Assembly (NCBI RefSeq): GCF_007859295.1 | Contig: NZ_VOHB01000002.1 | Coordinates: forward strand, 434,001-498,000 | Length of the DNA: 64,000 nt | Direction: 5' to 3' | Source of the DNA: Planococcus sp. CPCC 101016 | GTDB lineage: Bacteria; Bacillota; Bacilli; Bacillales_A; Planococcaceae | Shown: positions 1 through 8,628 of the stretch, in pieces | How positions within the stretch are numbered: the first letter of the stretch is position 1 | Layout: every line of letters begins with the position of its first letter | Program-made: the position numbers and the translations under genes | The notes under the pieces: model-generated | Database searches by the model: none | What the model saw: the letters and a program-made list of their open reading frames with translations, nothing else | What the model was told of the DNA's origin: nothing

Positions 1-435
1 GAGTTCGATATGTACGGAAACGTCAACTCGACACATGTCTCGGGTACAAAAATGATGAACGGCATCGGTGGTTCAGGAGATTTCGCACGAAATGCCCGTT
101 TGGCGATTTTTGTAACGAAATCGATTGCTAAAGGCGGCAATGTTTCAAGTGTGGTGCCGTTTGTTTCACACGTCGATCATACCGAACACGATGTGGATGT
201 AGTCGTAACAGAGCAAGGCTATGCAGATCTGCGTGGACTGGCGCCGCGTGAACGTGTAGAAGTCATCCTTGAAAACTGTGTGCATCCAACATACCGAGAC
301 CAACTTCGTGCCTACTACGAAGAAGCGCTAACGCGCGGCGGTCAGACTCCACACGTGTTGGAGAAAGCTTTCTCGTGGCATACGGATTTGGCTGCAAACG
401 GTACTATGCTGCAGAAAAAAGAGCAGTTGGTATAA
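1..435 (+). CDS. Acetyl-CoA hydrolase / succinyl-CoA:acetate CoA-transferase family, C-terminal part
   Basis: The gene enters from the left edge and only its last 144 codons are present; the frame is open from base 1. The visible part carries the family's C-terminal features: an N-G-I-G-G-S-G-D-F-A-R-N stretch, the H-V-D-H-T-E-H-D-V patch and T-E-Q-G-Y-A-D-L-R-G-L-x-P-R-E-R, which in this family (AcH1/Cat1/SucCoA type) form the acyl-CoA binding C-terminal domain. Family members move CoA between acetate and succinate or hydrolyse acetyl-CoA in the cytosol. The catalytic glutamate would lie upstream, outside the window, so transferase and hydrolase cannot be separated. A strong bidirectional terminator follows the stop. 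Confidence 0.85.
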   Translation, partial: EFDMYGNVNSTHVSGTKMMNGIGGSGDFARNARLAIFVTKSIAKGGNVSSVVPFVSHVDHTEHDVDVVVTEQGYADLRGLAPRERVEVILENCVHPTYRDQLRAYYEEALTRGGQTPHVLEKAFSWHTDLAANGTMLQKKEQLV

Positions 436-448
436 GAAAAGCGTAAGC
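436..448 (-). repeat. Remnant of the stop-adjacent repeat family
   Basis: GAAAAGCGTAAGC follows the TAA stop of the CoA-transferase gene with no gap. The same string, with one or two changes, starts every longer copy of the repeat family in this window. Alone it would be too short to call; the identical placement after a stop supports it. Confidence 0.35.
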
Positions 449-458
449 ACCTTATAGC

Positions 459-499
459 CCCAAAAAACCAGATGCCTTAAAAGCGTCTGGTTTTTTGGG
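459..499. terminator. Bidirectional Rho-independent terminator
   Basis: A 14-bp perfect inverted repeat (459-472 with 486-499) has A-runs on the left arm and T-runs on the right arm, so it can end the plus-strand CoA-transferase transcript and the minus-strand VOC gene that converges on it. Confidence 0.85.
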
Positions 500-970
500 T
501 TAATGATTTCCATATATTTCAGCAGTACTACGTGAATACAATTCAATGATATGGCCAAATGGATCTTCGGTATAAACTAAGTAATGAGGCTTGCCCTTGT
601 TGATATTCCAGATTTTGCTGCGCTGCTTGCCACCGTGCTGGACGGCTTTTTCGATAGTGCCGATTAGATCGTCAACGACCAGGCAAATGTGAAAAAATCC
701 GGCGTGAGGCGAATACTGTTCAGCTTGATATGTAGGGTCTTGAAATTCAAAAAGCTCAATGCCGACGCCACCTGACGACATCAAATGGACATTGCGCATT
801 TTTTTCAGCTCGGCGCCTTGGAGATCCAATGTCATCGCTTCCGAATTTTTATTCGCAGCGTTGAATTCGAATGGACCGGCTAAAATATAGAAGCCCAAAA
901 CTTTTTTGTACCAATCGATAGCTTTGTCCAAATCAGGAACTGCCAGTCCGACATGGGTAATAGCACTCAT
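500..970 (-). CDS. VOC (glyoxalase/bleomycin-resistance/dioxygenase) superfamily protein
   Basis: This 156-residue protein has the two beta-alpha-beta-beta-beta modules of the vicinal oxygen chelate fold. The first begins T-H-V-G-L-A-V-P-D-L-D-K-A-I-x-W-Y near residue 5, the second near residue 90 with F-F-H-I-C-L-V-V-D-D-L. It ends with D-P-F-G-H-I-I-E-L-Y. His6, Glu72 or so, His93 and Glu141 or so are placed like the metal ligands of methylmalonyl-CoA epimerase and lactoylglutathione lyase, but the substrate cannot be read from sequence. The ATG is preceded by a good GAGGAG. It is a monocistronic minus-strand gene that shares the terminator at 459-499. Confidence 0.8.
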   Translation of the reverse strand: MSAITHVGLAVPDLDKAIDWYKKVLGFYILAGPFEFNAANKNSEAMTLDLQGAELKKMRNVHLMSSGGVGIELFEFQDPTYQAEQYSPHAGFFHICLVVDDLIGTIEKAVQHGGKQRSKIWNINKGKPHYLVYTEDPFGHIIELYSRSTAEIYGNH

Positions 971-1063
971 AATATCAACTCCTCTTTTCCAATATCTACC
1001 CTTGAAAACGAGACAGTAAGCAGGATTTTAAGTCAGATTTTTCTGTCTAAACAAAAATAGTTG

Positions 1064-1092
1064 TTGTCAAGCGTTATTTTTAGTATTATAAT
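1064..1092 (+). promoter_or_regulatory. SigA promoter of rlmN
   Basis: TTGTCA (1064-1069), a 17-base spacer and a perfect TATAAT (1087-1092) stand about 35 bases before the rlmN start. Confidence 0.8.
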
Positions 1093-1126
1093 AAGCAATT
1101 GTGAAATTTGAAATGAGGGTTCTGAA

Positions 1127-2200
1127 ATGAAAAATTCCATCTATGGATTAACGATAGATCAGCTAAAAGAATGGTTTTTAGAAAACGGCCAGAAAAAGTA
1201 CCGTGCTGAACAGGTATGGGACTGGTTGTATATTAAACGTGTCACTGAATTCTCGGAAATGAACAATCTTTCCAAAGACTGCATCCAGCTTCTTGAAGAT
1301 AACTTCACCATCCGTACATTGAAAGAAACCGTCAAACAGGAATCTGCGGATGGTACAATCAAGTTCCTTTTCCAAATGCAGGACGGCAATCTGATTGAAA
1401 CGGTATTAATGCGTTTTAAATACGGGAATTCTGTCTGCGTAACAACGCAGGTCGGTTGTAACATCGGCTGTAGTTTCTGTGCCAGCGGACTTTTGAAAAA
1501 GAGCCGTGATTTAAACGCGGGTGAAATTGTTGAGCAGATCATGCAAGTTCAAGCGCATTTTGATGCACAGCAAAAAGATGAGCGCGTCAGCCATATCGTG
1601 GTAATGGGAATCGGCGAACCGTTCGATAACTACACGAATCTGATGGGCTTCCTGAATGTTGTTAATTCTCAAAAAGGCTTGGCTATTGGAGCTCGCCACA
1701 TTACGGTGTCTACAAGCGGCATCGTACCGAAAATCTATGACTATGCAGACGAAGGCCTGCAAGTGAATCTGGCTATTTCGATTCATGCACCAACAAACGA
1801 ATTGCGTACACGCATCATGAAAATCAACAAAGCTTACCCAATTGAAAAATTGATGGCCGCCATTGATTATTATTTAGAGAAATCCAACCGCCGCATCACG
1901 TTTGAGTATATTTTATTGCGTGACGTCAATGACCATGTAGAAGAAGCGAATCAGTTGGCTAAATTGCTGGAAGACAAGCGTCATCTATCATACGTCAATC
2001 TAATTCCTTATAACTCGGTGGATGAGCATGATCAGTATCAGCAAAGCACGCCGGAAGCAATCACCGCTTTCTACGATGCGTTGAAAAAGAAAGGCATCAA
2101 CTGCGGAGTACGCCATGAACAAGGCGCTGACATCGATGCAGCTTGCGGACAATTACGAAGCAAGCAAATCAAAAAAGAGAAAAAAGTGGCAACCGTTTAA
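1127..2200 (+). CDS. rlmN: Radical SAM RNA methyltransferase RlmN (23S rRNA A2503 / tRNA)
   Basis: This 357-residue radical-SAM enzyme methylates C2 of an adenosine in 23S rRNA (A2503) and some tRNAs, in the cytosol. The [4Fe-4S]/SAM motif C-N-I-G-C-S-F-C is near residues 110-117. The GEPF(D) motif follows near residue 162, and the second catalytic cysteine is in I-D-A-A-C-G-Q-L-R near residue 344. The protein is complete and of normal length. The segment after the cluster ([11 protein letters not shown]) and the C-terminal S-K-Q-I-K resemble, from memory, the enterococcal/streptococcal form rather than B. subtilis YloN. It is also away from the usual prpC-prkC neighbourhood, so it may be a second RlmN. 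Cfr (C8 methylation) is less likely given the close match to RlmN. Confidence 0.88.
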   Translation: MKNSIYGLTIDQLKEWFLENGQKKYRAEQVWDWLYIKRVTEFSEMNNLSKDCIQLLEDNFTIRTLKETVKQESADGTIKFLFQMQDGNLIETVLMRFKYGNSVCVTTQVGCNIGCSFCASGLLKKSRDLNAGEIVEQIMQVQAHFDAQQKDERVSHIVVMGIGEPFDNYTNLMGFLNVVNSQKGLAIGARHITVSTSGIVPKIYDYADEGLQVNLAISIHAPTNELRTRIMKINKAYPIEKLMAAIDYYLEKSNRRITFEYILLRDVNDHVEEANQLAKLLEDKRHLSYVNLIPYNSVDEHDQYQQSTPEAITAFYDALKKKGINCGVRHEQGADIDAACGQLRSKQIKKEKKVATV

Positions 2201-2210
2201 TAATATGAAA

Positions 2211-2246
2211 AAAGCGTTCCTGAAATTTCAGGAACGCTTTTCTTTT
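2211..2246. terminator. Terminator between rlmN and the sugar ABC operon
   Basis: A 30-bp perfect palindrome (2211-2240, AAAGCGTTCC at its left end) is followed by TCTTTT on the plus strand; A-rich flanks on the left make it usable in both directions. Confidence 0.85.
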
Positions 2247-2274
2247 GCCTGGAATTGAATGGCCACTCACACTT

Positions 2275-2336
2275 TTCTAGTTGTCCAGCTCCAGCAGCCA
2301 GCGTTTGTCGGAGCTAAACGGCTGCTTGCGCTTTTC
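2275..2336 (+). repeat. Stop-adjacent repeat, short type-B copy
   Basis: The stretch contains GTCCAGCTCCAGCAGCCAGC, GTCGGAGCTAAACGGCTGCT and ends GCGCTTTTC, directly abutting the TTA that is the stop of the minus-strand permease gene. The outer arms AGCAGCC/GGCTGCT can pair. It lacks the central stem of the full copies at 11602 and 27285. Confidence 0.7.
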
Positions 2337-3263
2337 TTATTTCCCACCAGAAGATAGATTGATTCCTTGGATAAAGTACTTCTGGAAGAAGAAAAACAGC
2401 AGGATGACAGGAAGGAGCACGAGAAGCGATCCGGCCATTAGATAATTCCATTGTGTACTAAGCTGTCCTTTGAATACTGCCAGTCCGAGTTGCAGCGTGT
2501 AGAGATTCTCATCGTTCAAATAAAGCAAAGGTCCGAGGAAATCGTTCCATGCGCCGTTGAACGAAAAAATAGCAACGGTTGCAAGTGCCGGTTTTGTTAA
2601 AGGAAGCCCAATTTTCCACCAAATATAGAAATGGTTTGCTCCTTCCATTTTTGCTGCTTCGATCAATTCAGTAGGAATAGTCATATAGAATTGCCGAAGC
2701 AGGAAAATATAAAAGGCACTTCCAAAGAAATGCGGCACAATCAAAGGATAATACGTATTAACCCATCCTAAATTGGAAAATAGAACATATTGTGGGATGA
2801 GTGTTACAAATCCGGGAATCATCATTGTCGACAGTACAATGGCGAACCAAATGCTTTTGCCACGAAACGGTATTTTGGCAAAGCCGTATGCAATAAAAGA
2901 ATTTGCCACGACACTGCCAATCACTACAAAAGTCGTGATTGTAATGGTATTAAGGGTATAAGTAGTGAAAGGTGCAGCTTGCCAGGCGCGGATATAATTT
3001 GTCCATTCCCAGGATTCCGGAAAGAAGGACGGCGGGTACGACATAACTTCCCCCATGGTCTTTAATGAAGTGGCAAACATCCACCAGAGAGGCGACAGAA
3101 CCAGAAGGCTTCCTGCAGCCAATAAGACGAAGTTCAAAATTTGCCACATATTATTCCGGTTGCCGCGGTGTTCCCAATAACGTATTTTTGTGTTGGTACC
3201 AGACTGGCTTTCCAGTCTATCCTGTTCATCAGAAAACTTGGTTTCTTCATTGGTCTTAGCCAT
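2337..3263 (-). CDS. Carbohydrate ABC transporter permease, MalG type
   Basis: This inner subunit of a CUT1-family sugar importer has 308 residues and about six membrane helices. The hydrophilic tail (1-40) is followed by the first helix L-N-F-V-L-L-A-A-G. The permease (EAA) loop E-A-A-K-M-E-G-A-N-H-F-x-I-W-W-K-I-G-L-P, which contacts the ATPase, is near residues 200-220. The start ATG follows the stop of the partner permease immediately, with GGGGAGGAG inside the upstream gene, so translation is coupled. It is third in a solute-binding protein-MalF-MalG operon. The sugar is unknown and no glycosidase is adjacent. Confidence 0.9.
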   Translation of the reverse strand: MAKTNEETKFSDEQDRLESQSGTNTKIRYWEHRGNRNNMWQILNFVLLAAGSLLVLSPLWWMFATSLKTMGEVMSYPPSFFPESWEWTNYIRAWQAAPFTTYTLNTITITTFVVIGSVVANSFIAYGFAKIPFRGKSIWFAIVLSTMMIPGFVTLIPQYVLFSNLGWVNTYYPLIVPHFFGSAFYIFLLRQFYMTIPTELIEAAKMEGANHFYIWWKIGLPLTKPALATVAIFSFNGAWNDFLGPLLYLNDENLYTLQLGLAVFKGQLSTQWNYLMAGSLLVLLPVILLFFFFQKYFIQGINLSSGGK

Positions 3264-4175
3264 TTATTTCTCCTCCCCTTCGTAATGCACCCAGCGGGGA
3301 GCCAGTTTCAAATTGATGATTGTCAGGATAAAGACGATGACGAATAAAATCCAGGACATTGCCATTGCATAGCCCATATTGAAGCTTCCGAAGGCTTGAT
3401 TCCACATATAGAGATTGTAGAACAGCAAGGAATTTGCAGGTCCGCCTTCTCCATTCCCGGACATAATATAGGCTTCCTGGAAAATCTGGAAACCTCCAAT
3501 TGTACTGGTGACAACATCAAAAAATATAACGGGAGTAATCATAGGGATTGTGATATGAAAAAATTGGCGTCCTCTGCTTGCTCCATCAATCTCTGCTGCT
3601 TCATACAGGTGTTTTGAAACGCCTTGCATACTCGCAAGATAAAGAAGCATTGATCCGCCGACACTCCAAAGTTTCATCAGGATTAAGGAAGGTTTAGTCC
3701 AATCCGGATCATACAGCCAGTTAGGACCGTCGATACCGACCCAGCCAAGGAGCAGGTTGACCATTCCGGTTCCTGGCTCGAGCAATTGCATCCAAAGCAG
3801 ATATACGCCGACACCTGAAAGTACAGCAGGCAAATAGTATAAGGTCCGGAAATAACGAATTCCCGGTACATTTTGATTTAAAAGTGATGAAATGAAAATG
3901 GCTCCCAAAGTTGTTAGGGGGACGGAGAATGCGACATAGTAAATCGTATTCCACAAAGAAGTCCGAAAAAGACCATCTTCCATGATGAGCGATTGGTAGT
4001 TTTCCACTCCGATGAAATCCATCTGCGATGTAATATTATAGTCTGTGAAGCTTCCTGCTAAGGAAAACAATAAAGGCCCGGCGGTGAAAGCGAAGAACCC
4101 CACAATAAACGGTAAGATAAAAATATAGCCGTATATGCTTTCTTTGCGCCTCATGGTCAATTTTCTTTTTCCCAA
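3264..4175 (-). CDS. Carbohydrate ABC transporter permease, MalF type
   Basis: This is the second membrane subunit of the CUT1 sugar importer, with 303 residues and six predicted helices; the first is Y-G-Y-I-F-I-L-P-F-I-V-G-F-F. The EAA loop reads Y-E-A-A-E-I-D-G-A-S-R-G-R-Q-F-F-H-I-T-I-P near residues 190-212. I place the start at the TTG at 4175 because AGGAGG lies 8 bases upstream. An in-frame ATG seven codons later (4154) has no comparable ribosome binding site. It lies 17 bases after the binding-protein gene and is immediately followed by the MalG-type permease. Confidence 0.88.
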   Translation of the reverse strand: MGKRKLTMRRKESIYGYIFILPFIVGFFAFTAGPLLFSLAGSFTDYNITSQMDFIGVENYQSLIMEDGLFRTSLWNTIYYVAFSVPLTTLGAIFISSLLNQNVPGIRYFRTLYYLPAVLSGVGVYLLWMQLLEPGTGMVNLLLGWVGIDGPNWLYDPDWTKPSLILMKLWSVGGSMLLYLASMQGVSKHLYEAAEIDGASRGRQFFHITIPMITPVIFFDVVTSTIGGFQIFQEAYIMSGNGEGGPANSLLFYNLYMWNQAFGSFNMGYAMAMSWILFVIVFILTIINLKLAPRWVHYEGEEK

Positions 4176-4192
4176 AGGACTTTCCTCCTAGC

Positions 4193-5515
4193 TTACTGAT
4201 TTTTCTCGATTAAATTTTTTATATCTGCTTCTGCTTGCGCCAGTGCTTCTTCGGCAGTCTTTTGGCCAAGGAAGAATTCATCAACTTGCGGATTGATAAA
4301 ATTATAGTAGCCTGGTGCTTCTACAGGTGCGGGAGTCAGCAAAGTATTTTCCATACTCTCTACCGCCATCTGGTAGACCATTTGGCCTTCTTCCGTAAGA
4401 TCACCAGACTGTGCAGCGGCTTCAGCTCCTTCGATATTGGCTACATTATCAAAGTTTTCCACTGCCCAGTATGTTTGTACTTCTTGATCTGTTAGATATT
4501 CGATGAACTTCCATGCCGCTTCCGGATCGCTTGACCCTTCAGGTATTTCAGCTACGAAACCACCGCCCCAGCTTGTGTGTCCGTTGCCTGGTTCATATTC
4601 AGGAAGCTGGACTACACCGAAATTCAGGTCTTCTGCGTACTCGCTGATTTGCTGATAGAATGTTGGTTGTTGAACAATCATAGCTAGATCGCCGCTGAAG
4701 AAAGGATTTCCTTGTTGGCTGTCAATTTGGGCTTGAAATGCATTGACAACATCTACTCCGATTCTCTCTCTCCAGGACTTCAGCCAGTTCAGGACTTCAA
4801 CGTTTCTTTCCGTATTGATATTGACTGTGTCAGTATTATTATCTTCGCCAAAATAGTTTTCACCATTAGCATTTAGTAACCAGACATCATATCCGACGCC
4901 CCAAAGCGGATAGAAACCGAGACGTTCGTACTCATCGTCATTTTTAATGTCCAGTTTAGCTGCATACTCTTCCAGTTCTGCCCATGTTTCCGGCGGATCT
5001 TCCGGATCAAGGCCGACTTCTTCAAAGGCATCCTTGTTGTAGAAAAGCACACGTGTATCCGTATTGAAAGGGATGCCGTAAGAGTCTCCTTCATAAAGTG
5101 TTGCATTCCAAAGTTCAGGATAGAATTTTTCTGAGAAATCTCCACCGGTGAATTCAGAAAGGTTCATTGCCTGATTTTCCTTGCCGCGAAGCGCAGTTGC
5201 GTTAATATCGTTGATTACGACATCCGGAGGGTTGCCCGCTGCAATAGCAGCCAGTTCTTTTGTCCAAATATCTCCCCAAGGGCTGTAGGTATGTTTGACT
5301 TCGATTTCATCTTGAGATGCATTAAAGTCCGCAACAATTTTGTCAATAATCGGGCGTCTAAGTTCAGAACCCCAGAAAGACCAAAAATCGACCACTGTCT
5401 TGCCTTCCTCGTTAACATTCGCTTCATCATTGTTACTTGTCTGGAAGCCTGCGCAACCGCTAAGAATTAGAGCCGATATTGTTACACTGATTAAAAATAA
5501 CCGCGTTTTTTTCAT
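4193..5515 (-). CDS. Extracellular sugar-binding lipoprotein of the ABC importer
   Basis: This 440-residue family-1 solute-binding protein captures a sugar or oligosaccharide outside the membrane and delivers it to the permeases. It starts M-K-K-T-R-L-F with a lipoprotein signal peptide and lipobox I-L-S-G-C (Cys about residue 20). The mature part begins with an acidic Asn-rich linker, then V-D-F-W-S-F-W-G. The frame stays open for 46 more codons upstream, but the ATG at 5515 has GAGAGG in place and a proper signal peptide, so the longer version is rejected. A leader of about 160 bases separates it from its promoter. The substrate cannot be named from sequence. Confidence 0.9.
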   Translation of the reverse strand: MKKTRLFLISVTISALILSGCAGFQTSNNDEANVNEEGKTVVDFWSFWGSELRRPIIDKIVADFNASQDEIEVKHTYSPWGDIWTKELAAIAAGNPPDVVINDINATALRGKENQAMNLSEFTGGDFSEKFYPELWNATLYEGDSYGIPFNTDTRVLFYNKDAFEEVGLDPEDPPETWAELEEYAAKLDIKNDDEYERLGFYPLWGVGYDVWLLNANGENYFGEDNNTDTVNINTERNVEVLNWLKSWRERIGVDVVNAFQAQIDSQQGNPFFSGDLAMIVQQPTFYQQISEYAEDLNFGVVQLPEYEPGNGHTSWGGGFVAEIPEGSSDPEAAWKFIEYLTDQEVQTYWAVENFDNVANIEGAEAAAQSGDLTEEGQMVYQMAVESMENTLLTPAPVEAPGYYNFINPQVDEFFLGQKTAEEALAQAEADIKNLIEKNQ

Positions 5516-5601
5516 CTCTTCCTCTCCTTTTTTGTTTAAATAGATAAAGTCAGGGTATTTATGGAATAAATTTAACTTCGACTCCCGAAGATTTATAGGC
5601 T

Positions 5602-5647
5602 GCTCTGCGAGAGCCCTTCTAAATGGTTCCCCATTTTTCCTATTTAG
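5602..5647 (-). promoter_or_regulatory. Structured leader of the sugar ABC operon
   Basis: The untranslated leader between the promoter (5680-5708) and the start at 5515 contains a small perfect hairpin (GCTCT...AGAGC, 5602-5614) and a wider inverted repeat, CTAAAT (5619-5624) with ATTTAG (5642-5647). Neither is followed by a T-run on the minus strand, so a terminator is not indicated. A role in stability or binding of a regulator is only a guess. Confidence 0.35.
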
Positions 5648-5679
5648 AAACACAAAATATTCCAGCTTCTATAAAGAGA

Positions 5680-5708
5680 AGTATACAATAATAAATTAGG
5701 CTTTCCAA
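5680..5708 (-). promoter_or_regulatory. SigA promoter of the sugar ABC operon
   Basis: On the minus strand TTGGAA (5703-5708), 17 bases, TATACT (5680-5685). The -35 box is only 8 bases from the -35 box of the divergent ATPase promoter, so the two promoters are back to back and could share a regulator. Confidence 0.65.
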
Positions 5709-5716
5709 CCTCGTAT

Positions 5717-5744
5717 TTGTAATTTACAGATAACTAATTATAAT
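5717..5744 (+). promoter_or_regulatory. SigA promoter of the MsmX-type ATPase gene
   Basis: TTGTAA (5717-5722), 16 bases, TATAAT (5739-5744). The -10 lies inside a 14-bp perfect palindrome (5734-5747, CTAATTATAATTAG) that could serve as an operator, although A/T-rich palindromes also arise by chance. Confidence 0.6.
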
Positions 5745-5775
5745 TAGAATAAATCGAAAATAAGGAGAATGCGAA

Positions 5776-6900
5776 ATGGCAGAGATCAAAATTGAAAAGC
5801 TAGGGAAAAGATATGACAAAGGCGCTCTTGCCGTCTCGGATTTTAATCTCCATATTCAGGACGAAGAATTCATCGTTTTTGTTGGTCCGTCAGGATGCGG
5901 TAAATCAACAACTTTGCGGATGATTGCAGGATTGGAAGAAATAACGGAAGGTGAATTTTACATAGATGGCAAACGGATGAACGAGGTCGAGCCAAAGGAC
6001 CGCGACATTGCGATGGTTTTTCAAAACTACGCCTTGTACCCGCATATGACAGTATTTGAAAACATAGCTTTTGGTTTAAAGCTGCGGAAATTCAAAAAAG
6101 CTGAGGTTAAGAGATTGGTTAATGAAGCTGCAGCTATCCTTGGGTTGGAAGACTATTTAGACAGGAAACCAAAAGCGTTGTCGGGCGGACAGCGCCAGCG
6201 TGTCGCTCTTGGACGCGCCATTGTCCGTGATGCCAAAGTCTTTCTGATGGATGAACCTCTGTCCAACCTGGACGCCAAACTGCGTGTCCAAATGCGTGCA
6301 GAAATCGTCAAACTTCACAAAAGGTTGAAAACAACAACCATTTATGTGACGCATGACCAAACAGAGGCCATGACAATGGCTACTCGCATCGTAATAATGA
6401 AAGATGGGTTTATCCAACAGGTCGGTTCTCCGAAAGAAGTCTATGATTACCCGGAAAACCGCTTCGTAGGTGGCTTTATCGGTTCTCCTGCCATGAACTT
6501 TTTTGAAGGGAGAATTGAAAAAGGAGCTTATCTGATGGGGGACAAAGTGTTGGACATTCCAGCACAAGTAATGTCCATGTTGAAGAACGAAGGCTATGAA
6601 GGAAAAGCGGTCACCTTGGGTATTCGCCCAGAACATATTCACGTCAATAATGAGGATTTATCAGGCATTCCAGCGAGTGAATTCGAAGCGGTCATTACAG
6701 TTTGTGAACTGACCGGAGCTGAAACGATCTTGCACGCTGTTTACGCAGAACAGGAATTTATTGCGCGTGTAGATGCCGCTACAACAATTGAGCCAGGCCA
6801 TACGGCGACGCTTGCATTTGATATGGCCCACGTGCATTTCTTTGATGATGAAACAGGAAATCGCATAAAAGCTGTAGAATTTTCTGAATCTATGATATAG
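5776..6900 (+). CDS. msmX: Sugar ABC transporter ATP-binding protein, MsmX/UgpC type
   Basis: This 374-residue ATPase powers CUT1 sugar importers at the membrane's inner face. Walker [10 protein letters not shown] is at 37-45, the Q-loop M-V-F-Q-N-Y-A-L near 80-87, the signature L-S-G-G-Q at 135-139, Walker B F-L-M-D-E-P at 156-161, and the switch histidine is in Y-V-T-H-D-Q-T-E near 192. Residues from about 235 form the regulatory OB-type domain typical of MalK/MsmX. It is divergent from the binding protein/permease operon, which has no ATPase of its own, so the two probably assemble. In B. subtilis MsmX serves several importers, which may also hold here. Confidence 0.9.
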   Translation: MAEIKIEKLGKRYDKGALAVSDFNLHIQDEEFIVFVGPSGCGKSTTLRMIAGLEEITEGEFYIDGKRMNEVEPKDRDIAMVFQNYALYPHMTVFENIAFGLKLRKFKKAEVKRLVNEAAAILGLEDYLDRKPKALSGGQRQRVALGRAIVRDAKVFLMDEPLSNLDAKLRVQMRAEIVKLHKRLKTTTIYVTHDQTEAMTMATRIVIMKDGFIQQVGSPKEVYDYPENRFVGGFIGSPAMNFFEGRIEKGAYLMGDKVLDIPAQVMSMLKNEGYEGKAVTLGIRPEHIHVNNEDLSGIPASEFEAVITVCELTGAETILHAVYAEQEFIARVDAATTIEPGHTATLAFDMAHVHFFDDETGNRIKAVEFSESMI

Positions 6901-6928
6901 TGATTTCGTAAATCACAAATAAAACACA

Positions 6929-7015
6929 CCACTAGGGGAGCCGGATATCGGCTGAGACAGGCATAAGCCTGGACCCTTTGAACCTGATCTGGATCATACC
7001 AGCGGAGGGAAGTGG
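6929..7015 (+). promoter_or_regulatory. TPP riboswitch (THI-box) aptamer
   Basis: The conserved THI-box blocks are all present in order: AGGGGAGCC at 6934, GGCTGAGA at 6950, ACCCTTTGAACCTGATCTGG at about 6973 and the 3' block GGGAAGTGG at 7007-7015. P1 can form from CCAC (6929-6932) and GTGG (7012-7015). It stands upstream of five thiamin salvage genes, which is the expected target. Confidence 0.97.
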
Positions 7016-7048
7016 CGACCGTCTGCTATTTCTTTTATCGACTGCATA

Positions 7049-7083
7049 CGCCGCTTCCCTTTGCCGGGAAGCGGCGTTTTTTA
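7049..7083 (+). terminator. Riboswitch-controlled terminator
   Basis: An 11-bp perfect stem, CGCCGCTTCCC (7049-7059) with GGGAAGCGGCG (7066-7076), is followed by TTTTTT. It lies 34 bases after the aptamer, as expected for a transcription-terminating expression platform switched on by thiamin pyrophosphate. Confidence 0.92.
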
Positions 7084-7103
7084 TTTGGTCAAAGAACAGG
7101 GAA

Positions 7104-7126
7104 AGTGACCGTAACAGTCGGTCACT
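7104..7126 (+). promoter_or_regulatory. Extra hairpin between riboswitch terminator and tenA
   Basis: AGTGACCG (7104-7111) pairs perfectly with CGGTCACT (7119-7126). No T-run follows, and the tenA ribosome binding site begins about 15 bases downstream. It could protect the read-through mRNA or affect translation; no function is established. Confidence 0.45.
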
Positions 7127-7156
7127 GAGATCTGAAAGCAAAGAGGAGATGGAGAA

Positions 7157-7840
7157 ATGACATTTTGTGAAGAAGTAAGAGAAGAGTGCAACAGCTTGTG
7201 GCAGGCCAGTTTTGATCATCCGTTCGTTAAGGGCATCGAAGATGGAACATTACCGGTTGATGTATTCCGTTTTTATGTAATGCAGGACGCTTATTATTTA
7301 TCTCATTTTGCTAAAGTACAGGCTATTGGCGCATCCAAAGCTAAAGATTTGGAAACGACACAGCGCTTTGCACTTCATTCCGCGCATACCTGCAGTGCTG
7401 AACTGGCTCTTCACGAATCCTTTATGGAACTGTTGGAAGTGACAGACGAAGAATGGGCTGTGTTTGAGCCATCGCCGACTGCGTACGCCTATGTGTCGCA
7501 TATGTACCGCTCGTCAGAAGGTGATTTGGCGGACGTGTTGGCTTCTATTCTGCCATGTTATTGGCTTTACTATGAAATTGGAGAGCGCTTAAAAAATGCC
7601 GAACCCGATCATCCGATATACAACCGCTGGATTGAAACTTATGGTTCGGAGGAATTTGGAGCCCTTGTCAACGAACAGATATCCCGTATGAACCTGCTGG
7701 CGGAAGGATTGCCGGAAGCGCGGCGTCGTGAGTTGAAAAGCCATTTCCGCAAGAGCAGCTATTACGAATGGAATTTCTGGGATCAAGCATGGAGAAAAGA
7801 ATCGTGGTCCATCAATTTTGCAGAAGGAGTGGGTGTTTAA
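7157..7840 (+). CDS. tenA: Aminopyrimidine aminohydrolase / thiaminase II TenA
   Basis: This 227-residue cytosolic enzyme hydrolyses aminomethyl- to hydroxymethyl-pyrimidine, recovering the pyrimidine half of degraded thiamin. Asp44 (Y-V-M-Q-D-A-Y-Y-L), Cys134 (L-P-C-Y-W-L-Y-Y) and the C-terminal Y-E-W-N-F-W-D-Q-A-W match the active-site positions known in B. subtilis TenA (Asp44, Cys135, Glu205). Length is normal. The ATG follows GAGGAG with good spacing. It is the first gene after the TPP riboswitch; the next gene starts 2 bases after its stop. Confidence 0.95.
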   Translation: MTFCEEVREECNSLWQASFDHPFVKGIEDGTLPVDVFRFYVMQDAYYLSHFAKVQAIGASKAKDLETTQRFALHSAHTCSAELALHESFMELLEVTDEEWAVFEPSPTAYAYVSHMYRSSEGDLADVLASILPCYWLYYEIGERLKNAEPDHPIYNRWIETYGSEEFGALVNEQISRMNLLAEGLPEARRRELKSHFRKSSYYEWNFWDQAWRKESWSINFAEGVGV

Positions 7841-7842
7841 AG

Positions 7843-8628
7843 ATGCTCAACAAAATAAAGCAGGAAAATCCTCTAGTCCATTGCATCACCAATCATGTGG
7901 TATCGAATTTCCAAGCAAACGGTCTATTAGCAATCGGAGCTTCTCCGATAATGGGAGAAGCTCCTGAAGAAGCAGCAGAACTTGCTGCATTATCAAAGGC
8001 TTTGTCATTAAACATCGGCACCTTAAACGCAGAGTCGCTGAAAAGCATGCTGCTAGCCGGAAAAACAGCCAATCGAATTGGCATTCCTGTCGTTCTGGAT
8101 CCTGTAGGAGCAGGAGCGAGCCGTTTCCGTTTAGCGGCTGTTCATGAAATTCTGGATACAGTTGACGTCAGCGTCCTCCGCTGCAATGCAGGAGAGCTTG
8201 CAGCTGTTTCTGGGAAAGAGTGGGAGTCGAAAGGCGTTGATGCGGGAGAAGGGCTTCTGGACATCAGAGAGATGGCCGTTTCTACCGCCAAAAATTTGGG
8301 ATTGATTATTGCAGTCACCGGAAAAACGGATATTGTGACGGATGGAGAATCGGTGACTGAAATTCCTTTTGGGGATCCGGCTATGGCTTTCATAACGGGA
8401 ACGGGTTGCTTATTGAGCAGTGTTACAGCTGCCTGCCTCGCCATTCAGCCAGAAAATCCGATGGAGACTGTTAGCAATGCGCTGCGGGTTTATGCTATTG
8501 CGGGAGAACAGGCTGGAAAACTTGCAGCTCTTCCGGGTGATTTCCATAGGACTTTCATCAATTGCTTGGCAAGTATAACAGACAGTGAAGTAAGTGAGCG
8601 CGTCACGATACAGGAGGGGATGTTATGA
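7843..8628 (+). CDS. thiM: Hydroxyethylthiazole kinase
   Basis: This 261-residue enzyme phosphorylates 4-methyl-5-(2-hydroxyethyl)thiazole, the thiazole salvage step. It begins with the family's typical [21 protein letters not shown] block at residue 8. It has [13 protein letters not shown] and the ATP-binding G-T-G-C motif ([10 protein letters not shown]) near residue 185, whose cysteine is catalytic in B. subtilis ThiM. I chose the ATG at 7843 over an upstream in-frame ATG (7768) because the latter lies inside tenA and GAAGGAG precedes 7843. It overlaps thiD by four bases (ATGA). Confidence 0.95.
   Translation: MLNKIKQENPLVHCITNHVVSNFQANGLLAIGASPIMGEAPEEAAELAALSKALSLNIGTLNAESLKSMLLAGKTANRIGIPVVLDPVGAGASRFRLAAVHEILDTVDVSVLRCNAGELAAVSGKEWESKGVDAGEGLLDIREMAVSTAKNLGLIIAVTGKTDIVTDGESVTEIPFGDPAMAFITGTGCLLSSVTAACLAIQPENPMETVSNALRVYAIAGEQAGKLAALPGDFHRTFINCLASITDSEVSERVTIQEGML

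Noticed and set aside
5738..5752. PerR-box-like TTATAATTAGAATAA before the ATPase gene
   Set aside because: It matches 12 of 14 positions, but the region is very A/T-rich and a sugar ATPase is not a sensible PerR target.
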